64,000 nucleotides of DNA from Sphingobacterium sp. SGR-19 (GCF_011043555.1 NZ_JAAKGS010000013.1:48420-112419); one strand, 5' to 3'. Shown: positions 34,375-44,605, numbered from the stretch's first letter. Notes: generated by a model from the sequence alone, not told the origin. Made by a program: numbers and translations.

Positions 34375-34923
34375 TTAAATCTCGGTTTGTTCTTGTTTTT
34401 GAAAGTGTTTTTCTATTAGAGCGGTCGTAATCTGATCACGCTTAAGATAAAGCTGAGCGCTTGCCATGGCGTCCGACAGAGGGTCATGGTGATTCAGATC
34501 GATGTCCATAATACGGCAACAGATGCTTAGTTTGGTCCGCTTAAATCCTTTTGATCTGTATATTTCACTCGTACACTCCCAAATTGGCGAAAGCTGCAGC
34601 ACATTATAATCCAGGTTGTACAATCTCATCGTCTTTATAAGAACTTCCCTGTCAAATTTCTCATTATGTGCCACCATTCGACTGCCTTTGAGGTATCTCT
34701 CTATCGTCGGAAAAAGTTCCAAAAACGTCGGTGCGGTCAATGTGTCTTTTGGCTTAATACCGTGTACACGGGTTGTCTGCCACATGTATTGGTTTTTTGG
34801 AGGGCGAACCAAACTATGGAATTGGTCCACAATCTTACTGTTTTCCACCTTCACAATACCTACGGCACACACACTGGTATAAGCTGCGGTAGCGAGTTCA
34901 AAATCTATTGCCGTAAAGGTCAT
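34375..34923 (-). CDS. DEDDh-type 3'-5' exonuclease (DnaQ/ExoX-like)
   Basis: A 182-aa exonuclease-fold protein. ExoI is DFELAT (Asp7, Glu9), ExoII lies in MVAHNEKFDREVL and ExoIII is HHDPLSDAM with the H-x4-D of the DEDDh class. It probably trims DNA or RNA 3' ends in repair or proofreading. The frame extends to an ATG at 34968, but that codon lies upstream of the transcript start predicted from TATCTTTG at 34956-34963, so the ATG at 34923 (MTFTAIDFE) is chosen. It heads an odd operon with manC 4 bp downstream. Confidence 0.85.
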   Translation of the reverse strand: MTFTAIDFELATAAYTSVCAVGIVKVENSKIVDQFHSLVRPPKNQYMWQTTRVHGIKPKDTLTAPTFLELFPTIERYLKGSRMVAHNEKFDREVLIKTMRLYNLDYNVLQLSPIWECTSEIYRSKGFKRTKLSICCRIMDIDLNHHDPLSDAMASAQLYLKRDQITTALIEKHFQKQEQTEI

Positions 34924-34955
34924 TAATGCTATTTTAACTTTTTTAAAAAACTGTA

Positions 34956-34963
34956 CAAAGATA
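34956..34963 (-). promoter_or_regulatory. TATCTTTG -7 box of the exonuclease gene
   Basis: Consensus -7 element on the minus strand, predicted to start RNA near 34951, about 28 nt before the ATG at 34923. It adjoins the left end of repeat copy B and decides the start codon of the exonuclease. Confidence 0.65.
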
Positions 34964-34970
34964 ACCATTC

Positions 34971-35328
34971 TCTTTTTCTTTTTTTCTTGACAAAAAAAGA
35001 AACAAAAAAGTCAAGACTTGCATGGTTCCGCTACCTTTACTTGTCTATTCCTAAACAAAATAAACTCGCTCCGCTCAAACAGTATTTTGTTTTTAACGGA
35101 ATATCCTGCGTAAAGCTGGCCGCGGAACAATGCTAGGTCGTTTTAATCCGCGTAACTATTAGTTTTTATTGATCGTTTTTATTACACATTGCACAATCCC
35201 CTATTAACCCTAAATGCCACATCAAAAATTTTGAAATATGTAGAATTCTAATTTATGCACTATCCCTCCCATCAAAATTTTTAAGTGGCGATTTTTTTTG
35301 TTTCTTTTTTTGAGGAAAAAGAAGAAAA
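34971..35328 (+). repeat. Structured dispersed repeat, copy B
   Basis: Lies between the exonuclease and rarA genes. End hairpin TTTCTTTTTTT/AAAAAAAGAAA (34975-35002) with loop CTTGAC (34986-34991) complementary to GTCAAG at 35010-35015. Long hairpin CTATTCC (35045-35051), AAACAAAATA (35053-35062) with TATTTTGTTT (35083-35092), GGAATA (35098-35103). Closing helix CCAC + AAAAATTTTGA (35217-35220, 35224-35234) with TCAAAATTTTT + GTGG (35272-35282, 35285-35288). End hairpin TTCTTTTT/AAAAAGAA (35302-35323) six bases before the rarA stop. Helix bases differ from copies A and C but pairing is kept. Confidence 0.85.
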
Positions 35329-36609
35329 TTAATACCGATATCGCTCCCGCCATTTGCTGCGAAGGGATTCTCTGATTTTATTCTCCGAGGGGTTGTCTCC
35401 GGGATCATAAAGCACTGTTCCGCTGAGTTTATCGGGGAAGAACTCTTGTTCTACGAAATTGCCGGGATAGCTGTGCGCATATTTATATGCTGTACCGTAA
35501 TCCAGTTCTTTCATCAGTTTGGTTGGCGCGTTCCGCAGGTGTAATGGCACCGGTAGATCGCCTGTTTGCCGCACCAATGCCTGAGCCTTACCAATGGCTT
35601 CATAGGATGCGTTGCTCTTCGCTGAAGATGCTAGATAGGTGACTGTTTGTGCCAAGATAATACGGGATTCCGGCCAGCCGATAACATTGACGGCCTGAAA
35701 GCAGGTGTTTGCTAATAACATAGCATTCGGGTTGGCATTGCCTATATCTTCGGAAGCCAGAATGAGTAACCGTCTAGCGATAAACGAGGGGTCTTCTCCG
35801 CCCTCTACCATGCGCGCCAGCCAATACATCGCGGCATTGGGATCGCTCCCACGGATCGACTTGATAAAGGCAGAAATAATATCGTAATGTTGCTCGCCGG
35901 TCTTATCATACAGCGCCATATTTTGCTGTACTTGTTTGAGTACAAACGCGTTAGTAATGGGTTGTTTCTGGGCGTGGGCAGCGTGGACAACAAGTTCGAA
36001 TACATTCAGCAGCTTGCGGGCATCTCCGCCAGAAAGCCGAAACAGTGCTTCATATTCTTCTATTTGGACGGGATGTTCCTGTAAGTAACTATCCCGTTCA
36101 ATGGCCTGTTCCAAAATAGCGGTCAGTTCCTGTTCGGAGAGATGCTCAAGCACATATACTTGGCAACGGGAAAGCAAGGCGGAAATCACTTCAAATGAAG
36201 GGTTTTCGGTTGTCGCGCCAATAAGGGTCACCAATCCTCGCTCCACCGCTCCTAAAAGGGAGTCTTGTTGAGATTTGGAAAACCGATGAATCTCATCGAT
36301 AAATAGAATAGGCTGCTCTTGATTAAACTGATATAATTTGTCTGCTTTATCAATTACTTCGCGGATATCTTTGACACCTGATTGGATGGCACTTAGCGAA
36401 AAAAAAGGTCGGCCGAGTTCACGGGCAATAAGTAGCGCCAAACTCGTTTTGCCGACGCCCGGCGGCCCCCAAAAAATCATCGAGGGTATATTTTTCTGCT
36501 CGACAGCGTTACGAAGAACAGCGCCTTCTCCTATAATATGATGTTGCCCAATATAATCTGCAAGACCTTTTGGGCGCATTCGCTCTGCTAAGGGTATCGA
36601 TGTTGCCAT
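35329..36609 (-). CDS. rarA: Replication-associated recombination protein A (RarA/MgsA) AAA+ ATPase
   Basis: A 426-aa ATPase acting at stalled replication forks. LAERMRPKGLADYIGQHHI opens the protein, Walker A is GPPGVGKTS (about 48-56), Walker B is LFIDEIHRF (about 101-109), and sensor 1 is IGATTENPSFEV. The C-terminal MgsA domain includes AMYWLARMVEGGEDP and ends in an LRSKWRERYRY-like tail. Full family length. TATATTTG sits four bases before the ATG, so the message may be leaderless. The stop codon abuts the end hairpin of repeat copy B, which may act as its transcription end. Confidence 0.95.
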   Translation of the reverse strand: MATSIPLAERMRPKGLADYIGQHHIIGEGAVLRNAVEQKNIPSMIFWGPPGVGKTSLALLIARELGRPFFSLSAIQSGVKDIREVIDKADKLYQFNQEQPILFIDEIHRFSKSQQDSLLGAVERGLVTLIGATTENPSFEVISALLSRCQVYVLEHLSEQELTAILEQAIERDSYLQEHPVQIEEYEALFRLSGGDARKLLNVFELVVHAAHAQKQPITNAFVLKQVQQNMALYDKTGEQHYDIISAFIKSIRGSDPNAAMYWLARMVEGGEDPSFIARRLLILASEDIGNANPNAMLLANTCFQAVNVIGWPESRIILAQTVTYLASSAKSNASYEAIGKAQALVRQTGDLPVPLHLRNAPTKLMKELDYGTAYKYAHSYPGNFVEQEFFPDKLSGTVLYDPGDNPSENKIRESLRSKWRERYRY

Positions 36610-36613
36610 AACA

Positions 36614-36621
36614 CAAATATA
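36614..36621 (-). promoter_or_regulatory. TATATTTG -7 box of rarA, four bases from the ATG
   Basis: Minus strand reads TATATTTG-TGTT-ATG. Consensus TAnnTTTG with the same N4 spacing as rfbB, polA, bamD and the gene at 58439-59086. No TTTG at -33 was found. Confidence 0.6.
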
Positions 36622-36651
36622 CTAATTCCTTTAGCAATTCATGAACAATGG

Positions 36652-39117
36652 CTAATGTCTCGCCCCGCTACGATTCCCTCTCCAAATGGCGAAGGCAAGA
36701 CCTAAAACCAATAGAACCGATGCAATTAACGAAACAATATTACTAATTTGCATTGTTTTCGGAGCAAAAATAAACTCAACCGTATGATTTCCTCCAGGCA
36801 CTTGTAATGCTCGGAGAATATAATCGGCCCGAACGATCGGCACTTCGTCTCCATCGATATAAGCTTTCCATCCCTTTTCGTAAAACACTTCAGAAAATAC
36901 CGCAAAGGCATCCGTAGGTGATGTATATTCGTATTTCAGTGTGTCGGGATGATAAGACACTAACTTGATTTCCGCATTTTCTGACTTTCCAAGGCGGCCG
37001 GTATTCAGCATATTCTTAAATTCTTCGTGGACGAATGCCTCCTTTTGTGGATCGAAGCTGCTGATAGCCTGCATCTCCTGTGCGTTGCTGTTGACGAATG
37101 TTACCCTGTCGACAAACCAAGCATTGCCCGCAGCGGTGCTTCTGCGCTTGATCTGTTCAGCATTGTTTTCTGGATTTTTAGTAATCAAATAACGTACATT
37201 GAACATATCCAGCACATCCTCGTTAAGAGCGCCATTAAATTGGTGTTCCAGCACTTCTTGGAACCGCATCAGTTTGGCCGCGTGGTATCCACCCAAATTC
37301 TTGTGATAATAGGATGCACGTGCATCGGAAAACGGATTGGTTGTTAGATCCAACACGCGATAGCTCAAATCTTTATCCAATCGAACCAGTTGATCGACTT
37401 CCCGCTCGGGAATTCGGGTATTGGAGGTACGCTCATCCACGAAAGAATCGTTGTTTAAATAGCGTTTATCCACTGACCATAAATCGGCGAGTATGACGAC
37501 ACCTAATATGCCAACAAAAAGAGGCATGCTTAGCTTCTTCTTGATATAGAACCATACCAATCCAAATGTAATCAACACAATAAAAAAGGAGCGATACGCA
37601 TCTGCCGTTGCCAGCGATGCCCGATCTTTAACTAACGCGCTAGCTACCTGTCCGGCAGCATGTTTATCGCCAAATGCTTGCTCTAAAGACGAGACCAGTT
37701 GTTGGTGTTGGGAATTTCTGAAGTCCAAGAATAGGCTAGGCATGAAAGCAATCAGCAAACAGAATCCACCGACGCCAATAAAGGTATACAAGACTTTTTT
37801 ATCTAGGTTTGCAATCCGATCGGCATTGGTAAACAATTCGTTTACCCCCAAAATGGCCAATATGGGAATTAGGATAGCCGGGATGACCAAAATAGACTCC
37901 ACCGCCCTAAACTTATTGTACATCGGGAAATAGTCGAAAAACAAATCGGAAACTAATGGAAAGTGACGTCCGAATGCTAAGAAGATAGTCAAGATCGTTG
38001 CGGTAAGAATCCACCATTTGATTTTATCTCTGACGATAACCAATCCTAAAATAAAAAGGAATATGACAGCGGCTCCAAAATACCATGGTCCTGAGGTAAA
38101 CATTTTCTCGCCCCAATAGGTGGGTAACTGGCTTGCAAACTGTGTCGCTTGCATCTCGGGTACACCAAGTCCCGTCATGGTTTTTGCGACTTCGGATTTT
38201 CCGTCCAATACGCCACCTGTACGTCCTCCATAAGCATTCGGAATCAAGAAAGTGATGTTTTCGCCGACGCCTTGACTCCAGTCATAGGCATACTGTTTGT
38301 CGAGACCGGCTCCTTTCCCTCCATTGTCATCCACTTTTTGGATATTGGCCTTTCCACGAATCGTTAGCTGGCTATACTCGTAGGTAGGGAATAGGACCGA
38401 TGCATTCACCAAAACGGCCACCAGTACAGCGCCTATCTGCAAAGCTGACGCTTGCAAAAAAGGCTTCCATTGTTTGCTCCGAATAGCATAATAGAGCTCA
38501 AAACCTACCAGCACCAATAACGCAATAAACAGGTAGTAGGTCATCTGGATATGGTTTGACCGAATTTCCAAAGCAAGAAAGAGGGTAAGTAAAACGGGGC
38601 CCCAAAGTCTGCTCCCGCGATAACACAGCAGTACAGCCCCTATAATCGGTGGCAAATACGCAATAGCATATGCCTTATTGAGATGCCCGGCCTCGATATA
38701 AATAAAGTTGTAGGAGGTAAATGCCAACGCAACGGCGCCGACGGCCGCCAGCCATGGCTTTATGCGAAGTACAGAAAACAGGAAATAACCGCCTAACAGA
38801 TATAACAGGACAATGTCGGTCGGAGCAGGGAAAACCGTGCTAATACCTCTGTTAATATAAGACGTTATATTGTTGGCATGTTCATACCAGATCTGATAGG
38901 TAGGCATACCACCGAACATCGAGTTGGTCCAATTGGGGGCATGTCCATCCTTTGCTTTATAATCAAAAAGTTCTTGCTGGCTGCCCATGGCTTGAACTAC
39001 ATCGGATTGAACCAACGTTTTACCTCCAAATATTGGGGAGAAATAAAAAAACACCAGTGCGATGAATATCGCGATAATGATAAGGTGTGTTGAGTTCTCC
39101 TTAAACCACTGTTTCAT
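36652..39117 (-). CDS. YfhO-family multi-pass membrane protein
   Basis: An 821-aa integral membrane protein with about 12-14 hydrophobic helices and a soluble C-terminal domain. The N-terminal helix is followed by GGKTLVQSDVVQAMGSQQELFDY and MFGGMPTYQI, which match the Bacteroidota YfhO-like (GT-C fold) group. In Gram-positive bacteria YfhO helps glycosylate lipoteichoic acid; in Bacteroidota its substrate is not established. It lies 42 bp upstream of rarA on the same strand and has its own 96-bp gap before trkA. Confidence 0.82.
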   Translation of the reverse strand: MKQWFKENSTHLIIIAIFIALVFFYFSPIFGGKTLVQSDVVQAMGSQQELFDYKAKDGHAPNWTNSMFGGMPTYQIWYEHANNITSYINRGISTVFPAPTDIVLLYLLGGYFLFSVLRIKPWLAAVGAVALAFTSYNFIYIEAGHLNKAYAIAYLPPIIGAVLLCYRGSRLWGPVLLTLFLALEIRSNHIQMTYYLFIALLVLVGFELYYAIRSKQWKPFLQASALQIGAVLVAVLVNASVLFPTYEYSQLTIRGKANIQKVDDNGGKGAGLDKQYAYDWSQGVGENITFLIPNAYGGRTGGVLDGKSEVAKTMTGLGVPEMQATQFASQLPTYWGEKMFTSGPWYFGAAVIFLFILGLVIVRDKIKWWILTATILTIFLAFGRHFPLVSDLFFDYFPMYNKFRAVESILVIPAILIPILAILGVNELFTNADRIANLDKKVLYTFIGVGGFCLLIAFMPSLFLDFRNSQHQQLVSSLEQAFGDKHAAGQVASALVKDRASLATADAYRSFFIVLITFGLVWFYIKKKLSMPLFVGILGVVILADLWSVDKRYLNNDSFVDERTSNTRIPEREVDQLVRLDKDLSYRVLDLTTNPFSDARASYYHKNLGGYHAAKLMRFQEVLEHQFNGALNEDVLDMFNVRYLITKNPENNAEQIKRRSTAAGNAWFVDRVTFVNSNAQEMQAISSFDPQKEAFVHEEFKNMLNTGRLGKSENAEIKLVSYHPDTLKYEYTSPTDAFAVFSEVFYEKGWKAYIDGDEVPIVRADYILRALQVPGGNHTVEFIFAPKTMQISNIVSLIASVLLVLGLAFAIWRGNRSGARH

Positions 39118-39213
39118 ATAGTTTTGTTATCTTTTGTTCTTCATTCTTAGTCCTTGAGCCGATAAAATGGCCTCAACGCCAAAAATATATAAATAATTGG
39201 AATCCGAAGGCTA

Positions 39214-39900
39214 TTAATCGGTTTTTTGTATTAAACGCTGAATGTTGGAAAGTTCTCCAAACAGCACAAGCAGATCTCCTTCCTCTAATCTTGTTTCCGA
39301 TCTAGCGATTCCCGATGCTTCATTCCGGAGCCTGGTCTTTCCATCTACTTTCTCTTCATAGGACTTTACTGTGGTCAGGACGATCACTTTAAATTGATTA
39401 GTGAGATTGGCTTCTCTTAAGGTCATACCTACATATTTAGAGGGAACACGTGTTTCCACGATGCTATATCGATCGGATATCTTAAAAGAATCAATAATAT
39501 CGACATTATCCAAACGCATGGCTAATCGCTCTGCAGCTTCCTCTTCGGGCATGATATAGTCGTCTATCTGCATGGCCTCGAGCACGGTTTTCTGTAATTC
39601 AGAAACGACTCGCCCTATGATCCGTTTTACATTCAGCCGCTTTAGCAGAGCTGTCGTCAGTAAGGATGCGCCCTCATCTTCGCCTATCGCCACGATCACC
39701 GCATGGGCGTCTTTTAATGGAAGCGCAGTCATGGCCTCTCTGTCTGTCGTATCCATACACACCGTATGGGTTATCTTGTCTTTAAGCTGTTCCACAATCG
39801 CCAGCTTTTTATCGGCTGCAATAACTTCATGGCCCAATTCCGTTAAGTGTACCGCCAATGATTTTCCAAAGTGTCCGAGCCCTAAAACTATGTATTTCAT
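39214..39900 (-). CDS. TrkA/KtrA-type potassium uptake regulatory subunit
   Basis: A 228-aa cytoplasmic RCK protein that gates the TrkH/KtrB channel. The Rossmann fold begins YIVLGLGHFGKSLAVHL with an acidic residue (AADK) closing the nucleotide site; the RCK_C domain follows from about residue 140 (VPSKYVGMTLREANLTNQF) and ends with LLVLFGELSNIQRL. The trkH-like gene lies immediately upstream (89 bp), so the two form one potassium uptake system. The single RCK unit of about 220 residues fits KtrA better than the doubled E. coli TrkA. Confidence 0.92.
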   Translation of the reverse strand: MKYIVLGLGHFGKSLAVHLTELGHEVIAADKKLAIVEQLKDKITHTVCMDTTDREAMTALPLKDAHAVIVAIGEDEGASLLTTALLKRLNVKRIIGRVVSELQKTVLEAMQIDDYIMPEEEAAERLAMRLDNVDIIDSFKISDRYSIVETRVPSKYVGMTLREANLTNQFKVIVLTTVKSYEEKVDGKTRLRNEASGIARSETRLEEGDLLVLFGELSNIQRLIQKTD

Positions 39901-39989
39901 ATGTATATTAACTTGTCTTTAAAAGACCATATGGAATATCCAGAATGTATATTCATCCGTATTTGTGGTTTGCAATCATGGATATTTCA

Positions 39990-41768
39990 TTAAAATAAAA
40001 TCTTTTCAGTAGGGTAAATATAACTTTTGTTTTTGGTGTTCCTAATAAGAGCAACCAATAATGTTAATGTGCCAACTCGCCCTACAAACATCGTGACTGC
40101 CACAATAATCTTGCCTGTTGCCGATAATGAGGGGGTAATACCCAAACTCAAGCCGCAGGTGGAATAGGCTGATACGACTTCAAAAAGGAGCGCTTTCATT
40201 TCCTGCTGGGGATCTGCGAAGTTCATTAACACAAAGCTCAGTGTAATGGTTACCACAGAGAGCAAGATAATCGCGAATGCTTTGTTTACGGATTCCGTCG
40301 CTATCCGTCGCTTATAGATCTCGATGGATTCTTTTCCTCTCGCGAGAGCTATGATATTCATTAAAGCTAAGGCTACTGTTGTGACTTTCACGCCTCCTCC
40401 GGTCGAACCCGGCGACGCTCCCATCCACATCAATGTGACCATCATGATCAAGGTGGGTGTAGCGACAAAGTTAATATCCACGCTGTCGAATCCGGCCGTC
40501 CGGGAAGAATTTGCCATGAACAACGAAGTAACCCATTTACCTATCGTGGAGGAATCGTCAACAAGCGTGTGGCGCTGTTCCAGTAGAATGTAGGAGATCG
40601 TTGCCAATACCAAGACGATGCCGTTGCACAATAACATAAAACGCGTGTTAAACGTAAATGCTCGTGGCTTATGGATATATGGTTGGCGACGGAACAGCCT
40701 ATGTCCCAACTGCTTGGCTTTCTGTTTCAAGAAAGTATAAAAATTGTATACTGTCCCAAATCCTAATCCGCCCAATATAAACGAGCACATAATGGTTAAT
40801 TGAAAGCCATAATTGAATCGATACGCCTCGTTTCCCATACCTTCTGGCAGAATGGTAAATCCGGCGTTACAGAAAGACGAGATCGCATGGAACGCCGAAA
40901 AAAAGATACGCTCGCCGATAGATTCAAATTGCGCCGCATCTAGTGAAAAGAAAATAAACAAGCCCCCAATCAACTCAAAAAAGAGCGTAATAAAGATAAT
41001 GGTAAATAGGGTAGAGATAACCGAATTCAGTTTATTCTCCCCCAATATTTCGCCGAACATCAGCTGATTTTTATAGGAAAAGCCACCTGAGAAAAAATAA
41101 CCGAAAAAGCCCGTGAACGTCATAATCCCCAGCCCACCGATCTGGATGAGCAGCATAACGACGCTCTGTCCGAAAACAGAGAAGTTCGTGGATATATCGG
41201 TTACGGTAAGCCCGGTAATACAAACGGCACTTGTGGCCATAAAAAGAGCATCTACAAAACTCAGCGGAGCAACGATTGTGGTTCGGGGCAGCATCAACAG
41301 TACCGTTCCCAATAGAATGAGCGCGAGGAAGCTGATCACGAATAGGATGGTGGGATTGAAATAGAAATTATCGAAAAAGAGCGTGTTACGCGATAATTCG
41401 GACAGGAAAACCAATACAATACCCACGTACACCCATTCCATTTTGGCAAGATATCCCCAATCTACTACTCGGGAAACACTGACAATCAGGAAGTAGACGA
41501 GCAGCACCAAGCCGGATATATGGGATACGTTGATCTTCCGCTCGGCCAGGATAGCCGCGACTGTCCGGAGGGCACCGAGTATAAAGAGGAAATAGAACAT
41601 CGCGATGACGGTGTCTTCCGAAGTTTCCACAAGCTGTTTATCGGTAATGTAGCCAATATGGGCCAAGGTCATCAAGGCACATACCATGCTCAAATAGAAC
41701 ATGGTTCGATCCACTAATTTGTTTCTATATTTCAGTAAAAATCTTAAAAACCCGATGATTGCATGCAT
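39990..41768 (-). CDS. TrkH/KtrB-type potassium transporter
   Basis: A 592-aa membrane channel with four M1-P-M2 repeats. Selectivity-filter-like segments include TSAVCITGLTVTD, ISSFCNAGFT, NSSRTAGFDSVD and VSAYSTCGLSLGI, each supplying the key glycine. An N-terminal extension of about 130 residues carries extra helices. The MGASPGSTGGGVKV loop is typical of TrkH/KtrB. It works with the RCK protein encoded 89 bp downstream. Potassium (with possible sodium coupling) is inferred from the family. Confidence 0.93.
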   Translation of the reverse strand: MHAIIGFLRFLLKYRNKLVDRTMFYLSMVCALMTLAHIGYITDKQLVETSEDTVIAMFYFLFILGALRTVAAILAERKINVSHISGLVLLVYFLIVSVSRVVDWGYLAKMEWVYVGIVLVFLSELSRNTLFFDNFYFNPTILFVISFLALILLGTVLLMLPRTTIVAPLSFVDALFMATSAVCITGLTVTDISTNFSVFGQSVVMLLIQIGGLGIMTFTGFFGYFFSGGFSYKNQLMFGEILGENKLNSVISTLFTIIFITLFFELIGGLFIFFSLDAAQFESIGERIFFSAFHAISSFCNAGFTILPEGMGNEAYRFNYGFQLTIMCSFILGGLGFGTVYNFYTFLKQKAKQLGHRLFRRQPYIHKPRAFTFNTRFMLLCNGIVLVLATISYILLEQRHTLVDDSSTIGKWVTSLFMANSSRTAGFDSVDINFVATPTLIMMVTLMWMGASPGSTGGGVKVTTVALALMNIIALARGKESIEIYKRRIATESVNKAFAIILLSVVTITLSFVLMNFADPQQEMKALLFEVVSAYSTCGLSLGITPSLSATGKIIVAVTMFVGRVGTLTLLVALIRNTKNKSYIYPTEKILF

Positions 41769-41804
41769 TCTTGAAAGTTCTTCTCTTTCTAAGCTCCTTC
41801 CGCC

Positions 41805-43592
41805 CTATTTTTCTTTCTTTTTGAATAAACCCCTAAAAAAACCTTTTGTTTGTTGTGTTGTTTCTTTCGTGCGTTCCACGGTTTCTTTTGCCACTTCCGC
41901 CCGCTCTTTCCATTTTTCTTCGCGTTCTTTGCTGATTCCGGCGGTTTGTTTGATTCCGTCTAGCAAACTCTCCCACAGATTCTTGAAGAACGTATGTTCT
42001 GGGACACGACGATGATTCACCTTTCCGACGTGATATTTCTCATTTGCATCGGGATTACTATCATTTATTATGAGCTGATTAACTAGAAACGATGCTATCT
42101 TCAACGAACTCTTTTTCTTCGGTTTACCTGGATCAGCTTTAAGATCGATTTTAAGGTTATCGTAGTCGAAGCGGAAGTCGCCACGGCTGCGATAGTCTGT
42201 TCCGCTGATATCGAAGCGGATACCGCGTATATTACCCGACCGAATGCCGACATTCAATAATGGATCTAGGATACGGTTGAACGCCGTCGCGCCCATGCTC
42301 CCTAACGTACCTTGGTAATTATATTCTCCCGTTTTGCTCAACATATCAAAAGCGAATTTGACATGTAAGTTACCCCTCCCCATGATCTTCGCAAACAAAT
42401 CGGCTCGCATATATTTGTCTTTCGACAATGTAAGGGTGTCATTGGTGACGTTGGTCAACGTGCCTGTTACCCCATCAAAGCTAATCTCGCCTTCTCGGTG
42501 ATACTTACCGCTCATTTCACCATACACCACATCTACATCCTTGACGAGGACAGTATCTACGTGGATCAATTTTTTAACCCGCATCAGTTTCTGATGAGGT
42601 GCTTGGCCAATTTGGTTAACAGGCTGTTTAGGGTATCGTTTGTCTCCATATAACTTCGCGTATCCGTTTTTTACAAATGCACGATGAGCTACGGTATGCT
42701 GCTTTTCAATCAATTGCTTAAAATCCAGCTTTTCTAAGTAAAGCGTATCAAAATGCAGATCGGCACGTGTCACATTTTTGCCATGCTTCTTATAAAAAGT
42801 CGCTTTATCCAACACTGGCTTGTAATTCACATTGGTTAATAGGAGGGTTTGCTCCTGCGTATTGATTTTCAACGTGTCAAACTTGGCCATGTAAAATCCG
42901 TTCGAAAACGTGTATTCAAATCCGGGCACAATAGCTTCAATCAGCTTGGTGTAATAAAGACGGGAGGTATCTGCTTGCGCATTTTCATCTATTAAAATAT
43001 CTTCCACACGAATCTGAACACTGTCTAAGCCAAAGTCGGTCGACCTGCTATCTGTCAGCTTTGTATATTTAAATGCGGCATTTTCGATGTCTATCTTTCC
43101 GATATTCACCAAATTAAACACCTGCTTTACGCTTTCATATAAGCTTTTTTTAGGCTTTTCGACGGCGGCCGTATCATTATAGGCATGGTATTTATTTGTT
43201 AAATGAATATGGGGATCGGTTAAGTCAATAGATTTAATGTTCAATTCTCTATTGCGGAGCACATTCAAGATGCCAAAACGCCTTACTTTCAGCTCTTTGA
43301 TTTCGATATTGTAAAGATTGTCTGGTGCAAGCTCCGCGGCTTCCATACGAGCATATACTTGTGTATCTGCTTTTAAAACTGCGTTTTTTAAGGTAACATT
43401 CCCCAAAGCAATGGTCATGTCAAGGTCTTCATACGTCAAGCTGTACAGACTATCTGTCGAATTTTGAACCAGTTCTTTTAATTTTTCTTCAACTATAGGT
43501 TTCCAGTTACGCGAAAAATACCAAGATATTCCCCCGAAAGCCACAACAATCAATACAAGAATGCCAATGACCCATTTCCAGATTGGTTTCAT
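41805..43592 (-). CDS. AsmA-like membrane-anchored protein
   Basis: A 595-aa protein with one N-terminal transmembrane helix (about 7-29) and a long beta-rich periplasmic part. The opening pattern, with IEIKELKVRRFGILNVLRNRELNIKSI split by DLTDPHIHL, resembles the AsmA/DUF748 group of bridge-like proteins linked to outer-membrane lipid traffic. The C-terminus after about 540 is a highly charged Lys/Glu helix that could form a coiled coil. It lies between trkH and rsgA with 36-92 bp gaps. Function is inferred only by fold resemblance. Confidence 0.6.
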   Translation of the reverse strand: MKPIWKWVIGILVLIVVAFGGISWYFSRNWKPIVEEKLKELVQNSTDSLYSLTYEDLDMTIALGNVTLKNAVLKADTQVYARMEAAELAPDNLYNIEIKELKVRRFGILNVLRNRELNIKSIDLTDPHIHLTNKYHAYNDTAAVEKPKKSLYESVKQVFNLVNIGKIDIENAAFKYTKLTDSRSTDFGLDSVQIRVEDILIDENAQADTSRLYYTKLIEAIVPGFEYTFSNGFYMAKFDTLKINTQEQTLLLTNVNYKPVLDKATFYKKHGKNVTRADLHFDTLYLEKLDFKQLIEKQHTVAHRAFVKNGYAKLYGDKRYPKQPVNQIGQAPHQKLMRVKKLIHVDTVLVKDVDVVYGEMSGKYHREGEISFDGVTGTLTNVTNDTLTLSKDKYMRADLFAKIMGRGNLHVKFAFDMLSKTGEYNYQGTLGSMGATAFNRILDPLLNVGIRSGNIRGIRFDISGTDYRSRGDFRFDYDNLKIDLKADPGKPKKKSSLKIASFLVNQLIINDSNPDANEKYHVGKVNHRRVPEHTFFKNLWESLLDGIKQTAGISKEREEKWKERAEVAKETVERTKETTQQTKGFFRGLFKKKEK

Positions 43593-43684
43593 ATATGCTA
43601 TGATTCTTAAATTATGCTTGCTAATTACTTCTTAACAACAATTTAATATCTATTTATGTTTTGGTTACGTTTTTTCTTTTGTTT

Positions 43685-44605
43685 TTAATTCCTAGTGTCT
43701 TGATTATGGTATATACTTAAATAGCTATCGTAACGGGAGGATTCGATTTCGCCGCTTTCAACGGCTTCGAGTACAACACATCCGGGCTCATTGATATGCC
43801 GGCAATTATGAAAACGGCATTCATTTAAACGCGCGCGCATTTCAGGAAAAAAATGACCCAGTTCTGCTTTCTCAATATCAACGATACCCAATTCTCTTAT
43901 GCCGGGCGTGTCAATAAGCTTTCCACCGACGGAAAGATTAATCATTTCGGCAAAAGTCGTTGTATGTTTTCCCTTATCTGACCAATCTGATATCTCACCT
44001 GTTTTTAACGCCACCGACGGCTCTATCGCATTAATGAGCGTCGATTTTCCGACACCTGAATGACCAGACACCAACGTAGTTTTATCTTGCAGCAGGAGAC
44101 GTATTTCTTCGATGTTCGTCTTTTCCATGGCGGACACGGCATAGCAGGGATAACCGATATGTTCGTAGATAGCCATATAGTCTTCCAGTATTTCCAAACC
44201 TTCTTCGGAAAACAGGTCTAGTTTGTTGAATACTAAAAAGGCCGGAATATCGTAGGCTTCTGCGGTTACTAAAAAGCGATCTATAAAACCAAGGGAAGTA
44301 GGGGGTGACGCTAACGTTACGACGAGCATGGCTTGGTCAAGATTAGCGCCGATGACCTGGGCTTGCTTGGAAAGGTTAATCGATCGACGGATAATGTAGT
44401 TTTTACGAGGTTCGAGTGCCGTAATAACCGCGCTATCTTGATCTGGCTCTAATTCGTAATGAACCCAATCGCCTACGGCAATGGGATTGGTGGTCTTAAT
44501 TCCCTTTGTACGGAACTTACCTTTGATACGGCATGGTATACGTTTACCCTCTTCGTTCTCCACCAAGTACCAACTTCCCGTCGATTTCGTTACCAAGCCG
44601 CGCAT
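43685..44605 (-). CDS. rsgA: Ribosome small-subunit-dependent GTPase A
   Basis: A 306-aa late 30S assembly factor. The N-terminal OB fold covers about 1-70. The GTPase domain is circularly permuted: G4 NKLD (127-130) comes before G1 GHSGVGKS (181-188) and G3 DTPG (232-235). The C-terminal zinc knuckle uses Cys263, Cys268, His270 and Cys276. Full length. It is divergent from polA, with repeat copy C filling the gap between the two starts. Confidence 0.97.
   Translation of the reverse strand: MRGLVTKSTGSWYLVENEEGKRIPCRIKGKFRTKGIKTTNPIAVGDWVHYELEPDQDSAVITALEPRKNYIIRRSINLSKQAQVIGANLDQAMLVVTLASPPTSLGFIDRFLVTAEAYDIPAFLVFNKLDLFSEEGLEILEDYMAIYEHIGYPCYAVSAMEKTNIEEIRLLLQDKTTLVSGHSGVGKSTLINAIEPSVALKTGEISDWSDKGKHTTTFAEMINLSVGGKLIDTPGIRELGIVDIEKAELGHFFPEMRARLNECRFHNCRHINEPGCVVLEAVESGEIESSRYDSYLSIYHNQDTRN

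Noticed and set aside
34924..34968. Upstream ATG at 34968 as start of the exonuclease gene
   Set aside because: It lies upstream of the transcript start predicted from TATCTTTG at 34956-34963, and the added residues do not belong to the exonuclease fold.
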